From Azoarcus olearius (GTDB lineage: Bacteria; Pseudomonadota; Gammaproteobacteria; Burkholderiales; Rhodocyclaceae): DNA of 64,000 bases. The DNA is taken from positions 2,356,001 to 2,420,000 of the forward strand of contig NZ_CP016210.1 in assembly GCF_001682385.1 (NCBI RefSeq). The letters run 5' to 3'. This document shows positions 8,813 to 16,967 of this stretch, piece after piece. Position 1 is the stretch's first letter. The number at the start of each line of letters is the position of its first letter. The notes under the pieces were generated by a model. That model was not told where the DNA came from and did not search any database. It worked only from the letters and a program-made list of their open reading frames with translations. The translations under genes and the position numbers were made by a program.

Positions 8813-10261
8813 TCAGCCCTCGGTGCGCCCGTAGGTGTCCTCGAAACGCACGATGTCGTCTTCACCCAGGTAGCTGCCGGACTGGACCTCGATGATCTCC
8901 AGCGGCACCTTGCCGGGATTCGTCAGCCGATGGGTGTGGCCGAGCGGAATGTAGGTCGACTCGTTTTCGCCGAGCAGGAAGACCTTGTCGCCTGCGGTCA
9001 CTTCAGCGGTGCCACGGACGACAATCCAGTGCTCCGCACGGTGGTAGTGCATCTGCAGGCTGAGCTTGGCGCCCGGATTGACCACGATGCGCTTGACCTG
9101 GAAGCGGTCGCCCGCGTCGATCGAGTCGTACCAGCCCCAAGGCCGGTAAACCTTGCGGTGCGTGCGGGTGAGGCTGCGGCCCTCGGCCTTGAGCCGGGCG
9201 ACCACGTTCTTCACCGACTGGGTGTGGCTCTTGTGGGCCACCATTACCGCGTCGGCCGTCTCCACCACCACCATGTCGTCACAACCCACGGCGGCCACCA
9301 GGCGGGTGCTGGCATGCACCAGCGTATTGCGGCTGGACTCGAACAACACCTCGCCGCGCGCGCTGTTGCCGGACGCATCCTTGGGGGAAACCGCCCACAG
9401 CGCGTCCCACGCACCCACGTCCGACCAGCCCGCCGACAATGGCACCACCACGCCCTGCCCGACCTCCGGCGCCGACTGGAGCTTCTCCATCACCGCGTAG
9501 TCGATCGAATCCGAGGGGCAGTTCTCGAAGGCACCCTTGCCGACGCGCAGGAAGTCCGCATCGGCCTTGCGTTCCACGAACGCGGCCTCGCACGCCGCGG
9601 CCATCTCGGGGTTGAAGCGCTCGATGGCACGTAGCCACACCGAGGCCTTCATCATGAAGATGCCGCTGTTCCAGAAGTATTCGCCGCTGGCGACGTAGCG
9701 CTCGGCTGTCGGCGCGTCCGGCTTCTCGACGAACTCGGCCAGCACGCGCGACGTCGCCGCGCCGGAAACCGCCGGGCCCACCCGGATGTAGCCGTAGCCT
9801 GTCTCCGGGTGGTCCGGCACGATGCCGAAGGTGACCAGCGCGCCCGCCGACGCCAGCGCGGCACCCTCGCCTATGGCCAACTGGAAGCGCTCGACGTCGG
9901 TGATGACGTGGTCTGCCGGCATCACCAGCAGCACCGGATCGTTGCCTCCGGCCGCGGCGGCAAGCGCGGCAAGCGTCAGCGCCGGCGCGGTATTGCGCCC
10001 GACCGGCTCGAGCACGATGCCAGCGCTCGCGACGCCAATTTGGCGCAGCTGCTCGGCAATGATGAAGCGGTAGTCTTCGTTGGTGACAACCAGCGGCACC
10101 GGATCCACCTCGCCCGCGAAATCCTTCAGACGCACCGCGGTCTCCTGCAGCAGAGACAGTTCGCCGGTAAGCGGAAGGAGTTGCTTGGGGTAGGTTTCGC
10201 GCGATGCGGGCCACAAGCGGGTGCCGGAGCCCCCGGAAAGGATGACGCTCTTGATGGTCAT
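8813..10261 (-). CDS. manC: Mannose-1-phosphate guanylyltransferase / mannose-6-phosphate isomerase
   Basis: A 482-residue bifunctional enzyme of the ManC/AlgA/XanB type. The N-terminal nucleotidyltransferase domain (about 1-285) shows LSGGSGTRLWPASRETYPKQ at 8-27, FVEKPDAPTA and EYFWNSGIFMMKA. The C-terminal cupin isomerase domain (about 325-480) shows GDRFQVKRI, PGAKLSLQMHYHRAEHWIVV with its metal-binding His/Glu set, and PLEIIEVQSG. It supplies mannose-1-phosphate and GDP-mannose for exopolysaccharide or O-antigen. It lies just downstream of the EpsA-like regulator gene, which fits an exopolysaccharide role, and an 18-bp palindrome stands 30 bases before the start. Confidence 0.94.
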   Translation of the reverse strand: MTIKSVILSGGSGTRLWPASRETYPKQLLPLTGELSLLQETAVRLKDFAGEVDPVPLVVTNEDYRFIIAEQLRQIGVASAGIVLEPVGRNTAPALTLAALAAAAGGNDPVLLVMPADHVITDVERFQLAIGEGAALASAGALVTFGIVPDHPETGYGYIRVGPAVSGAATSRVLAEFVEKPDAPTAERYVASGEYFWNSGIFMMKASVWLRAIERFNPEMAAACEAAFVERKADADFLRVGKGAFENCPSDSIDYAVMEKLQSAPEVGQGVVVPLSAGWSDVGAWDALWAVSPKDASGNSARGEVLFESSRNTLVHASTRLVAAVGCDDMVVVETADAVMVAHKSHTQSVKNVVARLKAEGRSLTRTHRKVYRPWGWYDSIDAGDRFQVKRIVVNPGAKLSLQMHYHRAEHWIVVRGTAEVTAGDKVFLLGENESTYIPLGHTHRLTNPGKVPLEIIEVQSGSYLGEDDIVRFEDTYGRTEG

Positions 10262-10290
10262 GGTGCTGAACCTCGCTCGAACTTATGCGG

Positions 10291-10308
10291 CGATACGCGT
10301 GCGTATCG
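10291..10308. promoter_or_regulatory. 18-bp palindrome upstream of manC, candidate operator
   Basis: CGATACGC-GT-GCGTATCG is a perfect 8-bp inverted repeat with a two-base centre, 29 bases before the manC start and 95 bases after the epsA-like stop. The size and symmetry suit a dimeric regulator. No other copy was noticed in the window. Confidence 0.5.
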
Positions 10309-10403
10309 GATGGCGCGGATGATAGGCCATCGCGGCGGCATGCGGTGCGCGCCGACACAACTGCGAACACACCCCGCTGCCAAGGGCCTGGCTGCCGTTC
10401 CGG

Positions 10404-11159
10404 TCAACGCCGGTCAGCGGTCACCCCGGCGATCAGTCCCGCGGCAACGCCATTTGCCACGGCCTGTGCCCGATTGGCGGCCCGCAGCTTGCGCAGGATG
10501 CGCTGGACATGGTTCTTGACGGTCAGCGCGCTGATCTTCAGGACCTCGCCGATCTGCTGATTGGTCAAGCCGTCGCGCATGCAGCCAAGCACTTGCAACT
10601 CACGCCCGGACAGCAAGGCCGGGGAAGCGCCGGCCGCGGCGTGCTCGCCCTCCCGCATGCGCAGCAGCGCGAGGTGCAGATGCGGCATCAGCAGTTCGGC
10701 AAGATAGCGCTCGCGCGGCCCCGGTGGCGCCGGCAGGCCGATGAATACGAAGAAGGTCGATGGCGCGGCGCCATGCCCGGCAATGCCGTGACACAGCAAC
10801 TCGCCGCCACAGGCCAGTTCCGGGACGGCCATACGCAGCGGGGCGGCCGGCAGTACGAGCGGCGCCCTGCCCGCCTGCAACCAGGCCTGCCTCAAGCCGC
10901 CAACCACCGGCGCGCCGGGCTCGGTCAGGATGTACTCCACCCGCGGTGGGATCAGCAGCCGTGAAAACACATCCTGCGTGCCGGGCGTCTGCTCCGTGCC
11001 GCTACTGGCGCACAGCAGGGTTTCGTGCGGCAGAAAGCACTGTAATGCCCCCTGCGTCCATAGAAAGAAGTGAGACCGGCGCGCAACGCGGATCGAGGCT
11101 TCGAGCGCGAAATGCAGCCGCTCGAGGTCGGCGCTCTCCAGCGTGAAAAGGCCGCTCAC
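10404..11159 (-). CDS. LuxR-family regulator resembling EpsA (PEP-CTERM/EPS-associated)
   Basis: A 251-residue protein with a C-terminal LuxR helix-turn-helix: LSGRELQVLGCMRDGLTNQQ begins near residue 183 and is followed by IGEVLKISALTVKNHVQRIL. The pattern and the trailing LRAANRAQAVA match the EpsA regulators that accompany exosortase B and exopolysaccharide loci in betaproteobacteria. The N-terminal 170 residues have no autoinducer-binding or receiver signature that I recognise. The start is GTG inside a GTGA overlap with the preceding pilin-like gene, so it is translationally coupled as the last gene of the secretion-type operon. The family call is from memory of the motif and moderately sure. 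Confidence 0.7.
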   Translation of the reverse strand: MSGLFTLESADLERLHFALEASIRVARRSHFFLWTQGALQCFLPHETLLCASSGTEQTPGTQDVFSRLLIPPRVEYILTEPGAPVVGGLRQAWLQAGRAPLVLPAAPLRMAVPELACGGELLCHGIAGHGAAPSTFFVFIGLPAPPGPRERYLAELLMPHLHLALLRMREGEHAAAGASPALLSGRELQVLGCMRDGLTNQQIGEVLKISALTVKNHVQRILRKLRAANRAQAVANGVAAGLIAGVTADRR

Positions 11160-11692
11160 CGCTCGCCTCCCTCGTTGGTGTCGGTGGCGGGCACGGTTTG
11201 GGCGTCCGCCGGCGTTTCCGCGGGCCGGAACACCCAGTCGGCGTGCGTCCGTGCCTCCACCGCGCCGGTCGATAGTTCCGGCGGCAAGTCGTGGGTCCGG
11301 ATCGGAACGGTTTCCGAGCGGCTATGGACGCCGACGATACCGCCGCCGGCACGCACCAGCACCCAGTCGGCAGCGCCGGTCAGTGGATCGCGCCAGATCC
11401 GGCGCAGGTGGCGCACTGGCATCGGCCAGCGTTTGTCTTCGACCAGGTCGGTGAGGGTCTGGGGCCAGGCAGGCGAGCCGGCGGGCGACGCCGCGCGATA
11501 GCGGGCGATCGCTCGCGCGATGTCGGCCCCGCGGTAGAGCAGCTCCGCCTCTCGCGCGCGCAGTGCGGCCTGCTGCCACACCACGCCAGCCTGCGCGATG
11601 CCGAAGCCGAGCGCGGCCACGGTGAACAGGATCAGCAGATAGCTGTAGCCGCGTTGACGGGAGCGCGGCAGAGGGAGGCTACCAGTCTGCAT
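11156..11692 (-). CDS. Pilin-like protein with atypical N-terminus (no Glu5)
   Basis: A 178-residue protein. After a short basic leader (RSRQRG) comes YSYLLILFTVAALGFGIAQAG, a prepilin-like helix in which the usual FTLIE is replaced, so Glu5 is missing. The periplasmic part contains REAELLYRGADIARAIARYR, RHLRRIWRDPLTG and GGIVGVHSRSE, a pattern I associate with a betaproteobacterial pilin-like family found beside GspG-type genes. The start at ATG 11692 overlaps the upstream pseudopilin gene by 14 bases. It probably joins or caps a pseudopilus made by the operon; processing by prepilin peptidase is uncertain. Confidence 0.75.
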   Translation of the reverse strand: MQTGSLPLPRSRQRGYSYLLILFTVAALGFGIAQAGVVWQQAALRAREAELLYRGADIARAIARYRAASPAGSPAWPQTLTDLVEDKRWPMPVRHLRRIWRDPLTGAADWVLVRAGGGIVGVHSRSETVPIRTHDLPPELSTGAVEARTHADWVFRPAETPADAQTVPATDTNEGGER

Positions 11693-12083
11693 ACGGTGTT
11701 CCGTCCAGGCCGCCGCCTTCAGCGCCGCTGCGGACATCGCGGACCCCGCCACCCTCGCCATGTGCGCCCGGCGTCTCCGCAACTTCGATCCAGCTCGCTT
11801 CGCTGTCGGTGATCGGATCGCGCGGAATCGCGCGCAGGTAGCGTCGCTCGACGAGATCGGCCAATGCGTGCGGAAAGCGTCCGGTGTCGGCCTTGTACTT
11901 GTCGAGCGCATCACGCATCACCACGAGCGACTGGCGCAGGCTCGTCTCTCTCGCGCGCTCCACGTGATCGAAGTAGCGCGGCGCAGCGATCGCCAGCAGC
12001 AGCGCGACGATCGCCATCACCACCAGCAGCTCGATCAGCGTGAAGCCGCGCCGCACCCGGGATGCCGTCATCGCGCTCACCAT
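11679..12083 (-). CDS. GspG/type IV pilin-like pseudopilin
   Basis: A 134-residue protein with a clear prepilin signature, RRG then FTLIELLVVMAIVALLLAIA, including Glu5. The soluble part has ALDKYKADTGRFPHALADLVERRYL and IPRDPITDSEASW, like GspG-type pseudopilins, and ends in GGLDGTPYADW. The ATG at 12083 overlaps the previous gene by seven bases; a second in-frame ATG at 12071 would also give a proper leader. It should be cleaved by a PilD-type peptidase encoded elsewhere. Confidence 0.88.
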   Translation of the reverse strand: MVSAMTASRVRRGFTLIELLVVMAIVALLLAIAAPRYFDHVERARETSLRQSLVVMRDALDKYKADTGRFPHALADLVERRYLRAIPRDPITDSEASWIEVAETPGAHGEGGGVRDVRSGAEGGGLDGTPYADW

Positions 12084-12553
12084 TCGCGATACGGCACGCC
12101 GTCCAGCCCCACGCCGTCGGCGAGCGAATAGACGTCGAAAACATCCGCACCTGCGGCGGGGGCTTCAGGCGGACTGGCGTAGCTGCGCAAGCCCCAGGTC
12201 GCCTCGGCAGGCGCGGCCACGTCGCGGAAGAAGGGGTCGCGTGGCACGCGGCGCAGGAAATAGATGCGTGCGCCGTCGGCATCCTTCAGGTCGCGCACCC
12301 CATCGACCAGCACCGAAAGCCGGGGCGGATAACCGCTGGCATCAGCTGCGCGTGCGATGCGGCCCGCGTCGGCCGCCGCCTTGTAGGCGTCGATCGCAGC
12401 CCGGATCTGCCGCAGCGCGGTCCGCAGTTCGGCTTCGCGCGACCGCTGGGCACCCAGTTCCAGCAAGGGCACCGCCCCGGCCACCAGTACGCCGATGATC
12501 GCCACCGTGACCACCAGTTCGATCAGCGTGAATCCCGTTGCCCGCTGCGTCAC
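12077..12553 (-). CDS. GspG/type IV pilin-like pseudopilin
   Basis: A 158-residue protein starting with GTG in a GTGA overlap with the secretin stop. The leader is very short (MTQRATG) and is followed by FTLIELVVTVAIIGVLVAGA with Glu5. The soluble domain shows ALRQIRAAIDAYKAA, YPPRLSVLVDGV, YFLRRVPRDPFF, and ends in GVGLDGVPYREW. That ending mirrors the next gene's GGLDGTPYADW, so the two look like products of an old duplication with complementary roles in one pseudopilus. Confidence 0.88.
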   Translation of the reverse strand: MTQRATGFTLIELVVTVAIIGVLVAGAVPLLELGAQRSREAELRTALRQIRAAIDAYKAAADAGRIARAADASGYPPRLSVLVDGVRDLKDADGARIYFLRRVPRDPFFRDVAAPAEATWGLRSYASPPEAPAAGADVFDVYSLADGVGLDGVPYREW

Positions 12554-14577
12554 CGCTCGTCCCTGCCGTTGTCGGGTTCCGGCGGCGTGCCGGCGGCGGG
12601 AAGCTGCGGCGGCGCAACCGGAATGGAGCCGGCTGCCGGCGCGCTGCCCTCCTCCGCCTCGGCCACCGGCTCGGGACGCTCCAGCACAACCGGCTCCGCG
12701 CGCGCGGCGCCACCCGGCTGGGCGCCGCCCTGCATGCTGACCGAATTGGGTGCGGTGGGGCGCAAGCGCAGTTGGCGCGCCCCCACGGCGGCTTCAGTGC
12801 CGGCGGGCAGGTCGGCCCGCGCCAGCGAGGGGGCCACCACGTTGCGGACGATGCGCGGCGTGATCAGCAGCACCACCTCGGTTTTCGTATTGCTGTCGCG
12901 CTGGGCCGAGAACAGGCGGCCGACCACGGGCAACTCGCCCAACCCCGGCAAGCGCCGCGCGCTGGAACGCTCCTCGTCGTTGATGAGGCCGGCGAGCACC
13001 TGGGTCTCGCCATTGGCGAGCCGCAGCGTGGTCGCCGCGCTGCGGGTGCCGACCTGGTACGCCAGCGAACTGGAGGGGCCGGTGACCTCCTTGACGATGC
13101 TGCTCACCTCCAGCGCCACCTTGATCACCACCTCGTCTTCCAGCGTCACCGCCGGTTCCACATCCAGTTTCAGACCCACGTCGAGGTAGTTCACCGACGC
13201 GGAAACGCCCACGTTGGCGGTCGCGGTGGTGGTGAATACCGGCAGCTTCTCGCCGATGTGGATCTTGGCCTTCTCGCGGTTCTTTACGCGGATGCGCGGA
13301 TTGGCGAGCAGGCTGGTGTCGCCATCCTCGGCGCGCAGGTTGAGCACCGCGCCGGGGTTGGACACGTAGGGCACGAGCGAGCCGCGGTCGCGCAGGTTGA
13401 TCATGCCTTTCGCAAGCTCGCCACCCAGCGTGGTGCTGGTGGCAAAGCCGGCGGCGGTGGACACGGTGCTGGTCACGTTGGGCGTCAGCAAGCCGTAGCC
13501 GACCTGCGTCGGGTACTCGATGCCGAGGTCCTGCAACTTGTTGCGGCTCACCTCCAGCACCTCCACCTCGAGCATCACCTCCGGCTCGGCGACATCGAGC
13601 GAGGCAAGCACGCGTTCGGCCAGACGCACCGCATCCGGCGTGTCCTTGATCACCACCATGTTCAGCTTTTCGTCGACGAACACATCCTTGCTCTTCACCA
13701 GCTGGCGCACCATCGTCATCGCCTGCTTGGCGTCGGCGTTGGCGAGATAGAAGCTGCGGGTGACCAGCTCGACGTATTCCTTCTGTTTCGCCGGCGTGGC
13801 GGGATACACCAACACCGAGTTGGCGTTGAGCATCTTGCGCTCCAGCTGCTGGGTGGCGCCGATCAGGCCGAGCACCTCTTCGATGGTGCTGCTGCGCACG
13901 AACAGCGTCACCTTCGATTCCGCCCGCACATCGCGGTCGAACACGAAGTTGAGCCCGCTTGCGCGTGCCAGCGCCTCGAACACCACACGCAGCGGCGCTT
14001 CGCGGAACTCCAGCGTTACCGGACGCGATAGCGGCCCGCCCGGCGCGGGTGCGGCCGCTGCCGCGGCCAGCTCGGCCTTCTCGTCGATCTCGCGCAACAA
14101 CTGGCGGGCTGCGCCGTTGGCGGGCTGCTCGGCCAGCACGGTGCGGGCGCTACGCTCGGCCGCCAGGATGTCGCCGCGGCCGAGGCTGGCGCGGGCCTCT
14201 TCCAGCCGCGCCGCGCGTCTGCGGTCGGCAGCGATTTCGTCGGCACCGACGCGCGCCCGCGGATGGTCGGGGTCGATGCGAAGCGCGTCCGCATACAGGC
14301 GCTCGGCCTCTTCGGCGCGGCCGGCAAGGCGCGCACGTTCCGCGGCGGCGAGCTTTTCCGATCCCAGCAGCTCGCGTTGCCGCAGGTAATAGGCGCGCAG
14401 TTCATGGTTGCGCGGATCGCGCCCGACCTCGTCCTTCAAGCTCATCAGCGCCGCCATGCGGTCGCCGCTGGCGAAGGCCTCGCGGCTGCGCTCCAGCGCG
14501 GGATTGGTGGCGCACGCCCCGAGGGCGGCGATCAGACAGGGCAACAGCAGGCGGATCTTGCGGCGGTGAGCAATCAT
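12550..14577 (-). CDS. Secretin (GspD/PilQ/MshL superfamily) lipoprotein with N-terminal TPR-like region
   Basis: A 675-residue outer-membrane secretin. A lipobox (LGAC, Cys22) suggests a lipoprotein that could reach the outer membrane without a separate pilotin. Residues 25-170 form a helical TPR-like region, unusual for GspD and more like MshL/BfpB-type secretins. A short N-domain follows (VTLEFREAPLRVVFEALAR, 187-205), then N1-like repeats and the secretin core near 410-577 with LLANPRIRVKN, VGLKLDVEP, LANGETQVLAGLI, LPGLGELPVVGRLF and TEVVLLITPRI. The last 90 residues are Pro/Ala-rich and probably disordered. The start overlaps the preceding stop as ATGA. It is the exit pore of the operon. 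Confidence 0.92.
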   Translation of the reverse strand: MIAHRRKIRLLLPCLIAALGACATNPALERSREAFASGDRMAALMSLKDEVGRDPRNHELRAYYLRQRELLGSEKLAAAERARLAGRAEEAERLYADALRIDPDHPRARVGADEIAADRRRAARLEEARASLGRGDILAAERSARTVLAEQPANGAARQLLREIDEKAELAAAAAAPAPGGPLSRPVTLEFREAPLRVVFEALARASGLNFVFDRDVRAESKVTLFVRSSTIEEVLGLIGATQQLERKMLNANSVLVYPATPAKQKEYVELVTRSFYLANADAKQAMTMVRQLVKSKDVFVDEKLNMVVIKDTPDAVRLAERVLASLDVAEPEVMLEVEVLEVSRNKLQDLGIEYPTQVGYGLLTPNVTSTVSTAAGFATSTTLGGELAKGMINLRDRGSLVPYVSNPGAVLNLRAEDGDTSLLANPRIRVKNREKAKIHIGEKLPVFTTTATANVGVSASVNYLDVGLKLDVEPAVTLEDEVVIKVALEVSSIVKEVTGPSSSLAYQVGTRSAATTLRLANGETQVLAGLINDEERSSARRLPGLGELPVVGRLFSAQRDSNTKTEVVLLITPRIVRNVVAPSLARADLPAGTEAAVGARQLRLRPTAPNSVSMQGGAQPGGAARAEPVVLERPEPVAEAEEGSAPAAGSIPVAPPQLPAAGTPPEPDNGRDER

Positions 14578-15065
14578 GAATTGGCGACGGGAAGGATCTG
14601 GCGCTGCTTGAGCGGCAAGTAGGTGAATTCGATCGTGGCGGCGTCGACACGCTCGACGCGGTAGCGGCTGTCGATCTCGTCGCCGCTGCGCACGATGTGC
14701 AGGCGGTTGCCGTCCATCAGCATCGCGCTGCGCTCGCCGGCGTCATCGATCGCACCGATGAACCGGAACGGCAGTGGCGGTGCCTGCGGCGGCAAGGGCG
14801 CGGGTGGCGGAGGCGGTGGCGGGCGGAAACTCAGCGGCGCCGCGAAATGGGCTCCCTCCGGCGCCAGCGCCGTTCTAGCCGGCAGCGGTTGAAACGCCGA
14901 CGATGCCCCCGCGGTGGCGATGACGCTGCGCGGCAGGGATGGCGCATGCCGGCGTTCTGCCGCCGGCCGCGCCTTGTCGGGTTGCGATTCCTGCTGGGCC
15001 GCCCACCAGGTGGCCGACAAGGTGGCGACCAGCGACAGCCCAAGCGCGATCTGGCGCGGCTTCAT
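14574..15065 (-). CDS. GspC/PilP-like inner-membrane periplasmic connector
   Basis: A 163-residue protein with one N-terminal membrane segment (LGLSLVATLSATWWAA), a proline-rich linker with a run of seven prolines near 83-89, and a C-terminal beta domain beginning PFRFIGAIDDAGERSAML and ending LPLKQRQILPV. That domain resembles the homology region of GspC and PilP, which binds the secretin N-domain. Position immediately before the secretin, with ATGA overlaps on both sides, supports this. The assignment rests on architecture more than on sequence identity. Confidence 0.7.
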   Translation of the reverse strand: MKPRQIALGLSLVATLSATWWAAQQESQPDKARPAAERRHAPSLPRSVIATAGASSAFQPLPARTALAPEGAHFAAPLSFRPPPPPPPAPLPPQAPPLPFRFIGAIDDAGERSAMLMDGNRLHIVRSGDEIDSRYRVERVDAATIEFTYLPLKQRQILPVANS

Positions 15066-15625
15066 CGTCCCTCCCCCACCCACAGCACCAGCCGCAGCTC
15101 GGCTTCGATCCGCGCCGATTCGCTGCTCGCGCGCTTTACCGAGACGGTCTCCAGTGCCAGCTCCGGCAAAGCCTGCAGCGCCGCGCCCAACCAGCCGTGA
15201 ATCCGCGGAAAGTCGCCTTCCACGGGCAGGTCCAACGTGATGCGCCGCAGCCGCGTGCCAGGCTCGGACGCCGCGCGATAGTCGACCCGCCGGACGTCCA
15301 GCCCGTGATCGGCGGCGAGGCTGTACAGCACCGACAGGCGTTCGCCCAGCGCGCGCTGGGGCGGGAAGCGGCTGGCGTAGTACGCCTCCAGCGCGCTGCG
15401 TTCGTCCGTGGGTGCGTCGTCCTGCGCTGCAGCGGCGCGCAGCAGCGCGTTGCGCTCGGCGGCGAGGCGGCGCTGCGCGCTGTCCAGCTGCGGCAACGCG
15501 AACCGGTCGATGCCGAGCGCCAGCAGAAGCAACGCGATTCCGGCGAGTCCGGCGGGGCCCAGCAAGCGATGTGTGCGGCGGAGCGCCTGGTGCAGCGCCG
15601 GCAGGATGTCGAACGACGTGTTCAT
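15062..15625 (-). CDS. PilO/GspM-like assembly-platform protein
   Basis: A 187-residue bitopic protein: a short cytoplasmic N-terminus, one membrane segment (LAGIALLLLALGIDRFAL), a coiled region and a ferredoxin-like periplasmic domain with LPVEGDFPRIHGWLGAALQ and LPELALETVSVKR. This is the layout of PilO and GspM. It lies between PilN-like and GspC-like genes and overlaps both by four bases. Family sequence is poorly conserved, so the order of the genes carries much of the weight. Confidence 0.75.
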   Translation of the reverse strand: MNTSFDILPALHQALRRTHRLLGPAGLAGIALLLLALGIDRFALPQLDSAQRRLAAERNALLRAAAAQDDAPTDERSALEAYYASRFPPQRALGERLSVLYSLAADHGLDVRRVDYRAASEPGTRLRRITLDLPVEGDFPRIHGWLGAALQALPELALETVSVKRASSESARIEAELRLVLWVGEGR

Positions 15626-16170
15626 ACGCCACCCCGCCGCGTCGTCATCAGCGTGAAGCGCACCAGCGGAACGCCGTCGGCAACCACCGCTTCGTGGCTC
15701 ACCAGTACCGCGCCTGCCAGCGCCGGCTCCGCGGCGACGCGGGCCAATGCGACGAACACGGCGTCCAGGCTGCGGGCCTGCCCGGTCAGCCGCAGGCCGC
15801 CGTTGGCGCCCCCCTCCGCTTCTACGCCGACCTCCAGCCAGGCGACGTCGCCGTCGCGCACGCGCGCCAATGCGGCGAAGATGCCGCTCCAGTCTGCAGT
15901 GAGACGCCCGCTGATGCGCTGCCAGGCCTCGCGCTCCGCAGGGGCAAGCGGCGCAGCCACCGCGCGCGGGGCATCACGCCGCGCAGCGCGAAGTCCGGCG
16001 AGCGTGCGTTCGCGCGCGGCCAGTTCGTCCCGCCCGGCGGAGTAATCGGACATCGCGAGCACGCTGCACGCCGCCCCCACAGCAAGCAGCGTCCAGCTGA
16101 CGGCGCCGTTGCGACGTGCCACGGGGACGAAATCGAGCGCGAGCGCGCGGGGCACGGCACACGCGCTCAT
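15622..16170 (-). CDS. PilN-like/GspL C-terminal-like assembly-platform protein
   Basis: A 182-residue bitopic protein with a cytoplasmic start (ALDFVPVARR, reminiscent of the INLLP-type motif of PilN), one membrane segment (SWTLLAVGAACSVLAM), a coiled stretch and a C-terminal periplasmic domain containing GLRLTGQARSLDAVFVALAR. The gene lies between the PilM-like and PilO-like genes as in pilMNOP loci and overlaps each by four bases. The start is the ATG at 16170. Confidence 0.72.
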   Translation of the reverse strand: MSACAVPRALALDFVPVARRNGAVSWTLLAVGAACSVLAMSDYSAGRDELAARERTLAGLRAARRDAPRAVAAPLAPAEREAWQRISGRLTADWSGIFAALARVRDGDVAWLEVGVEAEGGANGGLRLTGQARSLDAVFVALARVAAEPALAGAVLVSHEAVVADGVPLVRFTLMTTRRGGV

Positions 16171-16967
16171 CGGGGCGTCCCTTTCGCTGCCTGCCATCCG
16201 CCCAGCGGCGGGATACCGCCCTCGGACTGCGGCTGCGTCGGCATCAACGCGTGGATCGACAGCGCGCGCTGCTGCCAACCGGAGGGCAGGAAGGCGGGTT
16301 CGACCCCTACGCTGTAAACGACCCCTTCCGGCGCGCGTGGTGGCAGCGCCGCCAGCCAGCCCGCAAGGGTCTGGGCCAAGGCCACGCCCGGCTGCAAGCC
16401 GGCGGCAAGACTGCGCACCCGGACCCATTCGCCCAGCTGCCACAGGCCCACGGTGAGACGGTCTTCGGCACACAGCGCGAACACGCCGCATTCGCCGTCC
16501 AGCGCCTGTCGCGCGCGGTTGAAGCCGAGTGCGAAGCGGCTGCCGAAACGATCGATGGTGGCGTGCTGCGCTTTCGCGAAGCTCGTCACCGCAGCGACCA
16601 GCACGCGAGGTGCCGCGCTCGCCAGCGCGCGCTCGCCGTCCGCATCGCGATCGGCGGCGAACACCCATTCCGCGGGGTCGAGTTCATGCACCGCGGCAAA
16701 GCGATCGCCCAGCCAAGCCGCGCGCTCCTGGCCGCGCAGTCCCCGCGGCCATTGCACGACGAGATGGCGCACCCAGTCGTCGGCCAGCTCCACCTCGAGA
16801 CGGGGCCGCCGAAGCAGGCGGCGTACGGGCGGCGGGGCAGACACGCCGGCAAGCGCGGCGGCCGGGTCGGCGCCTGCAGGCACGCGCTGTACCTCGCCAG
16901 CGCGGTCAAAATGCCAGTGGTCGCGGCCGAGCAGCAGCCGCCACGACTCAGCCGAGAAGCGTGACAC
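16167..16967 (-). CDS. PilM/GspL-N-like cytoplasmic protein of the secretion operon
   Basis: A 266-residue protein without membrane segments, starting with GTG inside a 20-base overlap with the GspE-like gene. It contains VELADDWVRHLVVQWPRGL near residue 60, a segment typical of a betaproteobacterial family found upstream of pilN-like genes, and a weak actin-like layout (GFNRARQAL, GLWQLGEWVRVRS). In type IV pilus and T2SS machines the PilM or GspL cytoplasmic domain links the ATPase to the inner-membrane platform. I infer that role here from position next to the ATPase and PilN-like genes. Confidence 0.6.
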   Translation of the reverse strand: MSRFSAESWRLLLGRDHWHFDRAGEVQRVPAGADPAAALAGVSAPPPVRRLLRRPRLEVELADDWVRHLVVQWPRGLRGQERAAWLGDRFAAVHELDPAEWVFAADRDADGERALASAAPRVLVAAVTSFAKAQHATIDRFGSRFALGFNRARQALDGECGVFALCAEDRLTVGLWQLGEWVRVRSLAAGLQPGVALAQTLAGWLAALPPRAPEGVVYSVGVEPAFLPSGWQQRALSIHALMPTQPQSEGGIPPLGGWQAAKGTPR

